DNA of 64,000 nt, from assembly GCA_049487715.1 (NCBI GenBank), contig CP150578.1, forward strand, positions 464,594-528,593, read 5' to 3'. The notes beneath the pieces were generated by a model. The model had not been told where the DNA came from. It ran no database searches and saw only the letters and a list, made by a program, of their open reading frames with translations. Shown in pieces: positions 19,597 through 30,600 of this stretch. Both the position numbers and the translations under genes were made by a program. The stretch is from Pycnococcus provasolii (Eukaryota; Chlorophyta; Pseudoscourfieldiophyceae; Pseudoscourfieldiales). Numbering within the stretch: the first letter of the stretch is position 1; every line of letters begins with the position of its first letter.

Positions 19597-20499
19597 TCAT
19601 GCTGCTACATTCAGCTGCTTGGCGAGCGCGTCGCGATCGGCGCGCATATCCTTCGCATTGGGAAGGAGCCGGCAAACCTCCTCCATTGCGGTCAACGCGT
19701 CGTCAAGCTTCCCGAGTGACTGGCATGCCTTTGCGCGCCTGTAGTGCGCCTTCGCGTTGTTTGGCGCCACCTTGATCGCGGCGAGTGCATCCTCGAGCGC
19801 GGCGTCCGCGTCCCCGAGCTTAAGGTGGCACAACGAGCGATTTGCAAGGACGGCGTCGTCGTTGGGCACGAGCGCAAGTGCGCGCGAGTAGCTTTGCAGT
19901 GCTTGCGGCACGTGACCCTGCTTGAAGAATAAGCTGCCAGCTTCGCGCTCCTGCCTTGCTCGGCTCGTGACCGCGGCGATCTGCTCCGGCCGTTGCTCAT
20001 CCATCGCCTGGTTCGCCGCAGCGTCGTCCTTGGCGGCGCCCTCTGTGTCCCCAAGCATGAGACGCACCATGCCACGTTGCGCTAGGAGGTCGGGCTGGTC
20101 CGGCACGAGCTCGAGCGCCGCGGTGTACTCGTCGTTCGCCCTGGCCCAGTCGCGCGCCGCGTACGCCTCGTCCCCACGCTGCCTTGCGCACGCCGCCTCA
20201 GCGCGCGAGGCAGGCGCTGCGCTAGCAAGCGCCTCAAGCGCCTTGGCCGCACGTCCGTCCTCCTCCGCGCCACGGTTTTCGCCGAGACGTAGCCGCACGA
20301 GCGCACGGTTCGCGTGCGTCGTTCGCAGCAAGTCTGAGACACCCACCTCCGTGATTGAGCACTCTTGCAGCATACCTAAGGCGCGTGTGTACATGGCTTC
20401 AATGTCGCGCACGCTCGACGCGTCGTCCCAGCGGACTCCTTGCTCGAGAGCGCGCGCGGACGCAACCGCCTCCTCGGCGCTGATGAGCGCGTCGGACAT
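19597..20499 (-). CDS. TPR-repeat protein
   Basis: 300 residues from ATG 20499 (MSDALIS); the frame extends to 20559 but that extension is not conserved-looking. At least four tetratricopeptide repeats are visible: RQRGDEAYAARDWARANDEY, QPDLLAQRGMVRLMLGDTEG, QEREAGSLFFKQGHVPQALQ, DAVLANRSLCHLKLGDADAA and AKAHYRRAKACQSLGKLDDA. The spacing is 34 residues with the usual W/L-G-Y/F-A-x-P pattern. Repeats of this type dock Hsp70/Hsp90 C-termini or build co-chaperones (family knowledge), and the YRRAKA helix resembles Sti1/CHIP-class TPRs. There is no other domain, so the partner cannot be named. The gene is convergent with the large gene at 14561-19480, 116 bp between stops. Confidence 0.8.
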   Translation of the reverse strand: MSDALISAEEAVASARALEQGVRWDDASSVRDIEAMYTRALGMLQECSITEVGVSDLLRTTHANRALVRLRLGENRGAEEDGRAAKALEALASAAPASRAEAACARQRGDEAYAARDWARANDEYTAALELVPDQPDLLAQRGMVRLMLGDTEGAAKDDAAANQAMDEQRPEQIAAVTSRARQEREAGSLFFKQGHVPQALQSYSRALALVPNDDAVLANRSLCHLKLGDADAALEDALAAIKVAPNNAKAHYRRAKACQSLGKLDDALTAMEEVCRLLPNAKDMRADRDALAKQLNVAA

Positions 20500-20826
20500 G
20501 ACGGGCGAGGATTTCGAGAGTAGGATGAGGCGGATGAGGCGGATGGAGGGGCGGGTCATCGACGTTCGACCTCGAGGGGATCCCGATCGAAGGCTTATTC
20601 TCCTGTAATAACCATCACATGACCGATCGAAGGTTTTTTAACGTGACGCATCTACCCTGAAATGTCCCATCCTCGGCTCGCTTCCCGTCCTTGCGAAGGC
20701 GGAGGGGCGGAACCTGTTTTCACCTACAGCGGATGTCGCAACAACTTCTCCTGATGTCACCAACAGCACTGATTTCAAGGCACAAAAAAATTGGAATGGT
20801 TTAAAGATAAATTTTAAGAATCATCC

Positions 20827-23334
20827 TTAGCGGATGGCGATGCCGATGACACTCACAGCAAGCAAGGTGAATGTCGAAACCGCGTTGTTCAACGCCGACG
20901 ATGTGGCCGGCGATCCGCCGGTCGTTGATGGCGTTTCTTTAGGCGTGGTTGTGGATGGCGACGAACCGCTCGTCGTTGACGCGGTTGAGGGCGCGTCTGT
21001 TGTCGGCGCCTGTGTCGTGGTCGGCGTCGGCAGCGTCGTGGTCGTTGGTGCTGTCACCAATTCCTCGCGCTTCTTCACATCGATTTCGCACAACGTTCCT
21101 GCAAAGCCGTCTGGGCACGTGCACGTGAAGCCCACACTCCAGATATTGGAACACTTCCCGCCATTCATGCACACCTCGGGAAGGCACTTGTGGCAAAGGT
21201 ACCCCGTCATCAGCAGCATGTCGTTGTTGAACGTGTTCAGGTCACCGTACCCAGTGTCCGTCTTAACAATCTCGTCAGGATTGCCATAGCACGTCTCGCG
21301 CGACATGCCGTACTGCTCACCAAGGCACATGTCACTTATGTTGCCGTAGCCACAGTCGTGAGCAATGTGATTGATCTCATACCCAAGCCTCGTCGCGTTC
21401 TCAGGAAGTGCGGGGCACTGCATCGACACCTCGTCAGGAACGGGGAAGGCGGGTGGCGTGCCAACCGGAATATCCGCCTGCGCACACGGCTCAGACGCTA
21501 CGAGCATGAAAATTTCGCCATTCTTGCCACCAGCAACGTACAGCTTTCCCGCGTCGTCGATCGCAAGTCCCTGGAGGCCACGTATGCCGGTGGCTACACG
21601 CGCAACCTCCTTGCCTGTGGGCAGCTCGAGCGCAATGATGTCTCCACTCGCATAGTCGACGACAATCAGATGATGCTCTGTGATAACGGCACCTGCGGGT
21701 GTGCCGAGATTCTCGGCGAACGTTGCATGGCTCGTGCACCCGTACACGCTGTACTCGAACGTAGTCTCTGGCGAGCTCCAGATGCTGTAGTTGCCATAGA
21801 AATCCTCCCTCGCAGGCCCTTCGAAGCGTCCAGACTGCACGTCGACGGCGACCACTCGTCCGGCATCAGAGTCAACAATGAACAGGCGCTTCGAGCTGGC
21901 ATCGTACGTCAAGTGCGACACAACACCAGGCACGCGTCCGACGAGCACGTCCGTGTACCGTCTCACCGCGGCCATCGAGTGGTCGAGCGACCCTGGCCCG
22001 TGCGGTTGCTCGAAATCGTACCTGATGAGCATCGACACCTTTCCATCGTAGCGCGCGTCGAGAGGGTCGTACGCCTGCGCAACAGCCCAGTAGACGTTGT
22101 CGTGCGTTGTCCCAGAGTCGTGCTCGTGCACGATGCCAACGCAGAACGGTGCGGCGTGCAGCATGTCATCGTGCCAGAAGAAGCAGCTCTCGTCGGGCGT
22201 GCCATCGAGAGCAGCGCTCGGTCGATCGTCCGGACACGGCTTTCCGTCTGACGTCACGACCTGCGGGTGTGATTCGTGGCTGTCGTACAGCGTCGGCCCC
22301 ATGAAGTAGTTGGGTACGTCCTGGTAGTGGTAGTTGTTTTCCGCCTCCTGGCACGTCGCAAAGTTGCCGCGCTCGTCGAATGAGAAGGCTGCGATGTTCG
22401 CCATGTAGTGGTACGGCGCCCGATCGCGGCGCGTCACGCCCGTGATGTTCGAGGCATTGGATATGTCCAGCAGCAGCATGAGTTCCGTGTCGTTCATGGC
22501 GACCCACAGCTCCTTCGTCTGCGGGTGAAATGAGATGTCACGCGGGTTGCGCACGTGCGCTTTCAAGGCTGGCTTGATGGGAAGCGGCGTAAGCTTGGCC
22601 GCGCTGGGCTTTGCACCAAACGAAGGAACGCACGTTCCAGAGCTGTACGTCGTTTGCTGCGTGGGAGAGTCGTCGGGGGTTGCGGTGGTGTCGGTCTTCT
22701 TCGTTGTCGGCGGACCTTCTTGGATTCTCTTGTCCATAAGGTCTCGCACGGACTTTTCAAGCAGCGTGAAGTTTGCTGCAGGGAAGCGCGCGTGCACCCT
22801 GAGGTCGACGTCAAGCACGACGTATTCTGGGTGCGCGTTGGTGAAGAATGTGTAGTGCAAGTTCCTGTTGCTGTCGTCGACGACGTTAACCGGCGTCGTG
22901 ACGTTTGACATGCCTCGTTTTCCCCACGCCTCGCATATGTGGCCGTTGACGCCTCCCTTAAGGCTTGCCACGAAGTGCGGCTTCACCTTGGGGTCGTAGT
23001 ACACCTGCTGCAGGAGGTCGTACACCTGCTGGTACGTGGGGAAGTCCTGCCTTCCCGGCGTGCATCCCGTGTAGAACGTGCCGACGACGGTGACGTACAT
23101 TTCATTATTTTGCGCGTTGGCGTGGTGCAGGTCGCTGAGCTTGAAGTCTTGTACAGAGGGTGGGAAGCACACTTTGCGCGTGTGGTGCAGCTGCTCCACG
23201 CGGTCGACGACGGTGTCTACGTCGTACGGCAGGTGGCAGGTATCCGTGGCGAGGCACGGCGCGCGCGCGTACGTGCGTTGCAAGAGCACACTAAGGAGGG
23301 CTAACGCGAGCATCCGAGCCGACGCGACGGGCAT
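20827..23334 (-). CDS. Secreted NHL-type beta-propeller protein with EGF-like domain and Thr-rich stalk
   Basis: 835 residues from ATG 23334, which puts a signal peptide (MLALALLSVLLQRTYA) at the N-terminus; the frame open upstream to 23916 is not used. The N-terminal 200 residues have paired cysteines and a thioredoxin-like feel (VVGTFYTGCTPGRQDFPTYQ). Around residues 250-650 propeller-like strands follow (NPRDISFHPQTKELWVAMN, VSHLTYDASSKRLFIVDSD, GLQGLAIDDAGKLYVAGGK), with several N-x-S/T sequons. Then come a Cys-rich region and an EGF-like domain (CLPEVCMNGGKCSNIWSV to CTCPDGFAGTLCE). The protein ends in a Thr/Ser/Pro-rich stalk and a hydrophobic tail (FTLLAVSVIGIAI), suggesting membrane or GPI anchoring at the cell surface. 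Ligand unknown. Confidence 0.75.
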   Translation of the reverse strand: MPVASARMLALALLSVLLQRTYARAPCLATDTCHLPYDVDTVVDRVEQLHHTRKVCFPPSVQDFKLSDLHHANAQNNEMYVTVVGTFYTGCTPGRQDFPTYQQVYDLLQQVYYDPKVKPHFVASLKGGVNGHICEAWGKRGMSNVTTPVNVVDDSNRNLHYTFFTNAHPEYVVLDVDLRVHARFPAANFTLLEKSVRDLMDKRIQEGPPTTKKTDTTATPDDSPTQQTTYSSGTCVPSFGAKPSAAKLTPLPIKPALKAHVRNPRDISFHPQTKELWVAMNDTELMLLLDISNASNITGVTRRDRAPYHYMANIAAFSFDERGNFATCQEAENNYHYQDVPNYFMGPTLYDSHESHPQVVTSDGKPCPDDRPSAALDGTPDESCFFWHDDMLHAAPFCVGIVHEHDSGTTHDNVYWAVAQAYDPLDARYDGKVSMLIRYDFEQPHGPGSLDHSMAAVRRYTDVLVGRVPGVVSHLTYDASSKRLFIVDSDAGRVVAVDVQSGRFEGPAREDFYGNYSIWSSPETTFEYSVYGCTSHATFAENLGTPAGAVITEHHLIVVDYASGDIIALELPTGKEVARVATGIRGLQGLAIDDAGKLYVAGGKNGEIFMLVASEPCAQADIPVGTPPAFPVPDEVSMQCPALPENATRLGYEINHIAHDCGYGNISDMCLGEQYGMSRETCYGNPDEIVKTDTGYGDLNTFNNDMLLMTGYLCHKCLPEVCMNGGKCSNIWSVGFTCTCPDGFAGTLCEIDVKKREELVTAPTTTTLPTPTTTQAPTTDAPSTASTTSGSSPSTTTPKETPSTTGGSPATSSALNNAVSTFTLLAVSVIGIAIR

Positions 23335-24240
23335 GGCGAGTTGTGGAAGGAGTGAGGGAGGGCGTCGACTCTGTGGCGGAAAAGCGGCCACCTGGGACCT
23401 GACCAGTCGTGGGGGAGGGGGGAGGGAGCGGGAGCAGGACTGGTAGTCAGTCGCCTTATTCCCCTCCCCTCCCCTCTCCCGGAGGTTGACGTCACGTCCT
23501 GACACACACCAGTGCACCAGTGACCAGTCCAGGCCCAGGACAGCCCAGGACCCGGGCAAGCCAGCCACACCTTCGCCCATAGTAATAGGTACTGATGGCA
23601 GATGCCCGAGGAAGCTTGTGGTTGTGGTTGCCGTTTCCCCTCGCCCTTTGCCCAGGGAGGTCCCTGGCCCACCGCCCACCGGCACTCCTCCTCGGCCTCG
23701 GCTGCCCAGTTGTGGTTTTCTACCTCGGTGCCGTGCTCCTTCCTCTTCGCTTCCGCTTCTCTGCATTCGTCTGTGCCGTTTTGGTCTTTTGGATTGGTTC
23801 CGCCTTGTGCTTCCGTAACAGAGATGGTCAAGTTCCCTTCGCTTGGCAAATTGGTGTTGCACATCCCCGCCACCTTGTTGGCTGGTTTCGTTGTTTCGTG
23901 ACAGCCCGGGCGGCATGTTAAATTCGGAAAAAAATACCTTACCCCTTCCTACGGCCTGCGGGGTGGTGCATGCCGTATTCAGGCGTCACAGGCTCTCCTC
24001 CTCGAGGGCGAAGCGTAGTGGTGTGGTGGCGACGACAACCCATGACAACAAGCGCAAGTGGAGCTCCACACGCCGGACGAAATCACGAAAAACAAACAAA
24101 AAGTGACTTGATGGTAGTAGCGTTGAAATCATCAGTGACATATACAAAAACGCGCTGTTCAATGGACGACCGTTGAACAGAGAAAAGTACATTCCATCAT
24201 TGAATGGGCAATCTTATTAGAACATTACAGTATCGCGAGC
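23335..24240. other. 906-bp intergenic region, no supported gene
   Basis: It lies between the 5' end of the secreted NHL protein gene and the 3' end of the PPOX gene. Pyrimidine-rich blocks (CCTCCC, 23460-23480) probably belong to the promoter. Small ORFs here, one with hydrophobic stretches at 23595-23921, lack conserved features and are probably chance. Confidence 0.5.
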
Positions 24241-25053
24241 TTATGGATTCACGGACAAACTCGTCCATCCTCCGACTACTTCATTGAGCTGATCGCCGGG
24301 AAGAACGGAAAGGGCGCGTGACTTTGCATCCGCACAGCCGTCGCGGTAGTGCACGGAGCGCGTCTGCGGGTTACCTTTCAGCGTGAGATGGTCGACGTAG
24401 CTCGGAACGACGAGCGCGTAGACGAAATTCTCACTCACGCCGTCCTCGTCGCATTCCTTCTCCGCCACCTCCCCACTCCCCAGCGGCGCTTTCGGATGAG
24501 CCCAGTCGAACTGCTCACGCGCACCTTCACTCATCGCCTTCCAGAGGCTTCGGCGCAGCTTCACGAGGTCGGACGCGCTCGGGGGCAAGTTGTCGCTCAC
24601 CTCGCGTATGCCGTCGGCGGCAACCTGCGGCGACGTTTCGTCTCCACCCACAAGAAAGCACCGTCCTTGTATGCGAAGCTGCTCGCGTGACTCGGGAAAG
24701 TACCAGCATATTTCTGTCGCAATGTTCTGTGAGAGCTGTTGCATTTTTTCGCTTCTCCGGTCCGTGCAGAACACAAGGTCGTCCGTAAGCCTCTGCGGTT
24801 TCTTGAGCTCTCTTCTGAGTCCACGGTACACGACCGTTCGACACCGCGGCGTTCCGTCGGCAGCGACAGTCGCGAGCTGGATGTACTTGGCGTATGGCAG
24901 TTTTCTGTTTTTTGCGACGTTCCTCTCAAGCGTCGCAATCCACCGAGGCCGAGGCGTTTCTTCGTTCGCGCCATGAGCACCACCTGCGTCCTCGTTTGGA
25001 TCATCGGCGGCGGCTGCAATGTCCGCGTACCCCGGTTCTTTGCTTGTCGCCAT
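24241..25053 (-). CDS. Pyridoxamine 5'-phosphate oxidase-like FMN-binding protein (Alr4036-type)
   Basis: 270 residues from ATG 25053. A longer 318-residue form from 25197 would add a basic N-terminus that could be a mitochondrial or plastid presequence. The split-barrel pattern is clear: YIQLATVAADGTPRCRTVVY then RGLRRE, LVFCTDRRSEKMQQL, EICWYFPESREQLRIQGRCF, LWKAMSEGAREQFDWAHP, NFVYALVVPSYVDHLTLKG, and a final P near the C-terminus. This matches PPOX-family flavoproteins, close to Alr4036-type proteins in cyanobacteria and plants (family knowledge). Classical PNPO makes pyridoxal phosphate; the close relatives' substrate is unproven. Confidence 0.8.
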   Translation of the reverse strand: MATSKEPGYADIAAAADDPNEDAGGAHGANEETPRPRWIATLERNVAKNRKLPYAKYIQLATVAADGTPRCRTVVYRGLRRELKKPQRLTDDLVFCTDRRSEKMQQLSQNIATEICWYFPESREQLRIQGRCFLVGGDETSPQVAADGIREVSDNLPPSASDLVKLRRSLWKAMSEGAREQFDWAHPKAPLGSGEVAEKECDEDGVSENFVYALVVPSYVDHLTLKGNPQTRSVHYRDGCADAKSRALSVLPGDQLNEVVGGWTSLSVNP

Positions 25054-25197
25054 TCGAAACGTACTAGAGCGGTAAAACCCACGGTTTGAAAAACCACAAA
25101 GCCACTTTTGTGCCCGTATGGATGTGGGTCGAGTGGTAGGGTGAGTGTACAGGCGTGTGCAAGCTAGCTTCATGCGCGGAGATGAGACGGCATGCAA

Positions 25198-25894
25198 GGC
25201 AAGGGAGTGGGGAAGGGGAAGGGAAGGGAGGGGAAAAGTCTGTGGCGCAGATTACCCGGTAGATTCGATGAGACGCCGAGAGAGAGCCCGAGGGAATAGG
25301 GGTTAGGGGTTTGCCCGTAACCCCCAAACTGGAACTGGAGTAGACTGTAGAGTCCTTTAGCATTTAGGGGTCTCCCCTCTCCCCAGGGCCCCGGGGGCAA
25401 TAATAGCAGGCTGGCAGGGGACCCCCTTTCCTTTTACATTTCCTTTTCCGAAGTTAGGAAAGTAGGGGTTAGCATGCTGAGCATCTAACGTATCTTGTTT
25501 AGGGGTTGGCATGCAAGGGCATGTCTCCCGCCCTGGAGCCAGGGGGAGGTTGCCTCGTGCCCCCCCCGGCAGCCAGCGTTGAGATGGCATCCCCGGATTC
25601 CCCGCCCCCCGGGTGCCGGGGGATCATCAGCCCGCGGGGAGGGAGGGTTGGAGGATTGCTTGATTGGGGAGGGGTAGGTTCCCAACCATTCCTTCCTTCC
25701 TGCTGCATGGGCCATCGTGCTGGATTTTGTCGATAAGCGAAATCTTTTGGCGAGTGGCATCCGAGTCACTCCCCTGTTCTCCCACTCCAGCACCCTCCCT
25801 CCCCCCCGTCCTCCGCCCTGCACCGCTGCCCTGCCCCTCCCCTCCCCGGCACAATAGCCCCTCTCACTTTGTGATTGTAGGTAGGCTCTGCACG
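25198..25894. promoter_or_regulatory. Divergent intergenic region with repeated TAGGGGTT motifs
   Basis: About 700 bp between the PPOX gene and the RRM gene. It contains TTAGGGGTTT at 25303, TTTAGGGGTC at 25361, TAGGGGTTAG at 25463 and TTTAGGGGTT at 25498, plus long G/C runs and a GATTGTAGGTAGG just before the RRM start. No protein-coding evidence. The motifs resemble an expanded telo-box. Confidence 0.4.
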
Positions 25895-27442
25895 ATGCCT
25901 CCTGTCGCCACCGACGACGGGCTTGGGCAAATGGGCTTGAGTGGGGGCACTGCGACACACGCACATCCACCTACTGGTGCACTTGCAGCCGGGGAGACGG
26001 CAGTTGGAGGCAGGGGCAGGAGACAGGTCTCCCCTTCCGCAGCGAGCAGAAGTGGTGGGGGTAATGGGGGCAATGCGGGTGCGGATACACGCACACACAC
26101 ACACACACAGACGAGCCGCGATGTGGACGACAATATGAACTCGCCCGTCGCTGACGCCGATGCGGCGGCGGCTTCTGTACCCGCGTCAGGGAGCAGGCGG
26201 AATAAAGTGAAGGGAAAGTCGGCAGCGGTTGCGACGGCGGCGACAAACACGACGACGACGACGACGACGGCGACGGCGTCAGCGGCGGTGACAGAATCAG
26301 CAGCCGCCGCAGCCGCCGCAGCCGCCGCAGCCGCAGCGGCAGCGGCGGCAGCGGCAGACACATCACTGGCGAACCCGTCGTCCGCATCGGCCGCCGCCGC
26401 GGCAGCCGCCGCGGCGGCTCAGGCGGCCCAGGCGATGTTGAACCAGCAGCAGCAAGCTGGCACGGGTGTGCCTCAGTCACAACAGCCACGAAGCGTCTTC
26501 TTGGGCGGCATTCCTCCCGCGTTTCAGAACGAGGCGACGCTCACCGCGCACTTGGCTCCGCACGGCGAAGTGTCGAGCATCAAACTCCCACGCGAGCCAA
26601 GCACGGGCCTGCCTCGTGGATTTGCGTTTGCCACCATGGCGCGTGCGGAGGATGCCGCGCGGCTCGTGACGCTGGGCCGAATCGAGCTGGTGCCAGGTGT
26701 CAGCGTGGACGTCGGGCCAGCCGCGAAGGAGGTTGGTACCAAGGTGGGCTCTGTCGGGCCAAGGCATAGCCAGAGCACGGAAACGGAGCGTATCGTATTT
26801 CTAGGTGGCATACCGCTGACGGCAAACGAGCGCGACATCAAGTCTAGCGTTGAGGCGAAGCACGGCAGCGTGGTTGGCGTGAAAATGCCCAGAGATGCGA
26901 GTGGGCAGAGCCGAGGATTCTGCTTCGTTACAATGCAGAGTTCGATGGATGCCAATCGCATGATTCAGAGAAAGCATATCGAGGTGTCTGGCCGAACGGT
27001 GGACGTCGGGCCGCCGGCTCGCCGCGGTGACCGCAGCGGAGGCTCGAGCATTTCGAGCGTGGGCGCTAGCCGAGCGAGCGCGGGAGGTGGCGCAATGTGG
27101 CAGCCTCCCATGGGACCGTGGATCAATGCGCACGGAATTCCCATGATGATGGGCGGCAGCTTGCCACCTCCACCCGCGTGGAATCCAAGCAGCGATGCCG
27201 GCGGCTACTTCGGCGCGATGGCTCCTGGCGCTGGGTACTACGGCGGTGCTGCAGCGGCCGCCGCGGCAGTGGCAGCCGCCCAGCAGAGCCCGTACCGCGG
27301 CAGTGCCGGCCTTTACGCCGCAAGCGCTGGCGGCCGAGGATTCTTCGGCCGCGGCGGAGGCAAGGGCGTGGGAGGCCGGCCGGCCGCCTCGTCGCCCCCG
27401 TTGCCCGGCTCTCCTCCGCCCCCTCCTCCTCCTGTAACTTGA
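25895..27442 (+). CDS. Two-RRM RNA-binding protein with Ala and Gly-rich arms
   Basis: 515 residues from ATG 25895 (MPPVATDDGLG). The first 200 residues are low-complexity with Thr and Ala runs. RRM1 (about 205-283) has RNP2 VFLGGIP and RNP1-like RGFAFATM. RRM2 (about 293-370) has IVFLGGIP and RGFCFVTM. Both domains share the same order of motifs and a D-V-G-P ending (VSVDVGPAAKE, RTVDVGPPARR), so RRM2 looks like a duplicate of RRM1. The C-terminus is Gly/Ala/Tyr-rich and ends with Pro runs, as in hnRNP or Musashi/DAZAP-type proteins. The likely role is mRNA processing, transport or translation control; the target is unknown. Confidence 0.85.
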   Translation: MPPVATDDGLGQMGLSGGTATHAHPPTGALAAGETAVGGRGRRQVSPSAASRSGGGNGGNAGADTRTHTHTQTSRDVDDNMNSPVADADAAAASVPASGSRRNKVKGKSAAVATAATNTTTTTTTATASAAVTESAAAAAAAAAAAAAAAAAAADTSLANPSSASAAAAAAAAAAQAAQAMLNQQQQAGTGVPQSQQPRSVFLGGIPPAFQNEATLTAHLAPHGEVSSIKLPREPSTGLPRGFAFATMARAEDAARLVTLGRIELVPGVSVDVGPAAKEVGTKVGSVGPRHSQSTETERIVFLGGIPLTANERDIKSSVEAKHGSVVGVKMPRDASGQSRGFCFVTMQSSMDANRMIQRKHIEVSGRTVDVGPPARRGDRSGGSSISSVGASRASAGGGAMWQPPMGPWINAHGIPMMMGGSLPPPPAWNPSSDAGGYFGAMAPGAGYYGGAAAAAAAVAAAQQSPYRGSAGLYAASAGGRGFFGRGGGKGVGGRPAASSPPLPGSPPPPPPPVT

Positions 27443-27585
27443 TAGACTACCAATAATGATCTTTTACCAAACAACACAAACGAGCAAAACAAGTTTGTCG
27501 CATGGTGTCACACACAACACAGACTGACTGTGAGAGAGACAGACCCTTATGTCACCCCTCCTAGTTCTCTATGACCTAATTGAAG

Positions 27586-27601
27586 TAGGGTTTAGGGTTT
27601 T
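27586..27601 (+). promoter_or_regulatory. Telo-box-like motif upstream of the P5A ATPase
   Basis: TAGGGTTTAGGGTTTT lies about 95 bp before the P5A ATPase ATG. It matches the plant telo-box (AAACCCTAA) in sequence, and similar motifs recur at many gene 5' ends in this window. Confidence 0.4.
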
Positions 27602-27693
27602 CCTCCGGCTGCCCGGGAAGTTCCCTCCCCAGTCCTTTTTCTGGATCCTCCCCCAGGTGCAGGTGCTCGGCGGCGCCGGAGCAGATCACCACC

Positions 27694-30600
27694 ATGCCGC
27701 CGCCGTCGTCGTCGTCGTCGTCGAAGGGCGCTCTGACGTCCCGCGTTGGCGGCGTCGCCCTCGGCCACCCGTCCGCCATCACGCTCATGTCGCTGCACGT
27801 GCCGCGCAACTACCTTCTGCTCACAATATCGCAGCACCTCCCCTTCTGCGGCCTCTACCTCGTCGCGCTCTACCTGCGACTGCGCAAGGATGTGCCGCAC
27901 TTCGTACCGCTCGTTGCCATGTTCCTCTCCGTCACCATGCACGTCCTGCTGCAGCTGCTCCAGCAGTGGTTCATGGACTTCAAATGCACCGTCAGGTACA
28001 ATGCTGCGTCTAAGGTTGCGCTCGGCGTCGTCGTGCACGCCAGGCCGAGAAAGAACGCGGGGAAGCCTGAACTGTGCCCACTGCAAGCAGATGACGAAGA
28101 CGACGTTGCGGAAGACGGCGACGGGCTTTACTTTGTCTTCCAGAAACGGAAGTACGTCTACAGCGCACGCACGAACACGTTCGATCGCGTGCGGTGTCCT
28201 AAGAAGGAGCCGCTGCCGCACTACACGAAGAGTCAGGGAATGGCGACGCGAGGCGCGCTCTCCAAGGCAAAGCGTGCGCACGGGCGCAACGTTCTTTCCG
28301 TGCCGGTGCCAAAATTCTTGGACCTGTACCAGCAGCAGCTCATGAGCCCTCTGTGCGTCTTCCAGCTCTTCTGTGCGTCGCTGTGGCTATTTGACGCGTA
28401 CTGGAAGTATACGTGCTTCTCCATCTTCATGATCCTCGTCATGGAAGGCTCAACGGTGTTTGGACGAATCAAGAATCTCAACACGCTTCGCAACATTGGG
28501 GGGACCGGGTCGGCGCAGCGCGTATGGGCGTACCGCTTCCAGCGCTGGGCTCAGATCGACGTGACGGACGTCGTGCCTGGCGACATCGTCACAGTTGATA
28601 TGCCAGAGGGGGAGACGGAGACGTCCATCCCATTCGACGCCGTTCTGCTCGGCGGTGCCGCGGTGGTGAACGAGGCGTCACTCACTGGCGAAAGCGTGCC
28701 GCAGATGAAAGAGGCGCTAAGCGTTGGCGCATCGAACGCCGAGGAGAGGCTGGACATGAAGGGCAAGGATAAGGTGCACGTGCTGTTCAGCGGGACGTCG
28801 CTCGTCAAGGTTGAGACGGCGGAGGAGGCGGCAGATGGCGTCGAGGGTGAGAAAACGAGCGCCGACACCACCACCTCCTCCAGTAAAGACGGAGATGCCA
28901 TGAACGGAGGCGCTCTCATCGCGACGACAATGCCGGATGGAACGAAGATTCCAGGATGCCGTTGCTATGTCCTTCGCACGGGATTCGCGTCGAGTCAGGG
29001 GAAACTGATGCGAATGATCGAGTTCAGCCAGCAACAGGTGCGAGGAGACACGAAAGAAACACTCCTTCTGCTGCTCATTCTGCTGTGCTTCGCTCTGTGC
29101 GGCGCGGGATACGTCCTCCACAACGGGCTGAAGCAGGGCAAGAAGTCAGTACAGGAGCTCCTGCTTCGATGTCTGATGATCATGACATCCGTTGTGCCAC
29201 CGGAACTTCCCATGCAGACTGCGCTCGCCGTGAACACTGCGCTCATGGCTTTGCTCAAGGCGAACATATTCTGCACGGAGCCGTTCCGCCTCCCGTTCGC
29301 GGGCAAGGTGAACATCTGCCTTTTCGACAAGACGGGAACGCTGACGACCGATCAGCTGCAGGCGACAGGAGCGGCGGTGCCGTCGAAAAAGGGAGATGGC
29401 TCGCTCGCCATCGCGAGCATGAAGGACGCACCCACGGCTTTCCAGCTCGCTCTGTGCGGCTGCCAGAGCCTCGTGGAAGTGCACGGTGACCTCGTCGGCG
29501 ACCCCATCGAGACGGCTGCACTGCGCGGATGCGGGTGGAGGTACGTTCCCGCCGATCGCCGCGGATTTCCCGCGCCCAAAAAGACGGATGCGGAGAGGGC
29601 TGCTGAGAAGGCGGAGAAGGAGAAGGCGATTAAGGAGGGACGCAAAATTGAGCGTAAAATTGACCGAACGGTGCCCAAGGATGCCGCCGCGACGTTCCAA
29701 GTGCTACACCGCTTCCACTTTTCGTCGAGTCTGCAACGCATGGCTGTACTTGCTAAGGTGCAGTTCAAGGGACAGGCGCCCGAGCACTGGGCACTTGTCA
29801 AAGGGTCGCCGGAGGCGGTTGGAACGCTGCTCAAGTCCAAGCTGACTTTGTACGACTCCGTGCACCGCGGTCTAGCTGCGCGTGGCCAGCGCGTGCTTGC
29901 CATCGCGCACCGCCGGCTGACGGACGAGGAAGCAAAGCTGGCATCTTCCCCACGTGCGGGCGAGCTCCTCGACCGCGCGGTCATCGAAAGCAACCTCGAG
30001 TTTGATGGTTTTGCGAGTTTTGCGTGCTTGCTTAGAAACGACTCCGGTGCCGTGGTGGAGGAGCTGCGCAATGCGGACAACCTCGTGGCAATGGCGACGG
30101 GAGACGCGCCGCTCACGGCGCTCGTGGTCGCAAGTGATGTGGGCATGATTAGGTGCTGCCGAAAGTCAACAGTCGCGTTGCAAAAGCAGCAGCTAGTACA
30201 GGCATCTGCGGAGAAAGGCAAGGACAATGGCAAGGGCAAGGGCAAGGAGAAAGAGAACGAAAAGGCTGAAGTGTCCGCGCTCAGCATTTCAATGGCTGCC
30301 GCACCACCGCTTGCCCTGCACGACAGTCTGTTGCTTGTGAGTAAGGAGGGTGTGCCCACGACAGATCCGAAGTGTCTCGTGTGGCGCCCGGCACTCAGCC
30401 TTGCTGGTCTGGAGGTACATGACGGTGCAGAAGACATGCCGTACGATCCTGCGGCGATTCCCAAGCTCGTTAAAGAGGGGTACAACCTTTGCGTGACGGG
30501 TGAGGTATACAAGCTCTCCTGTGAACTGTACGGCCCCGACGCCAACAAGCACCTTTCCCTCGTGAGTACTTTCGCGCGCATGCCGCCTGATGGAAAATCT

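Noticed and set aside
21190-22251. 353-residue frame antisense to the NHL/EGF gene
   Set aside because: The opposite strand has a signal peptide and an EGF domain; this frame has none.
23595-23921. Hydrophobic plus-strand frame in the 23.3-24.2 kb gap
   Set aside because: It is Pro/Leu/Arg-rich, lies in pyrimidine-rich promoter-like sequence, and lacks a conserved motif.
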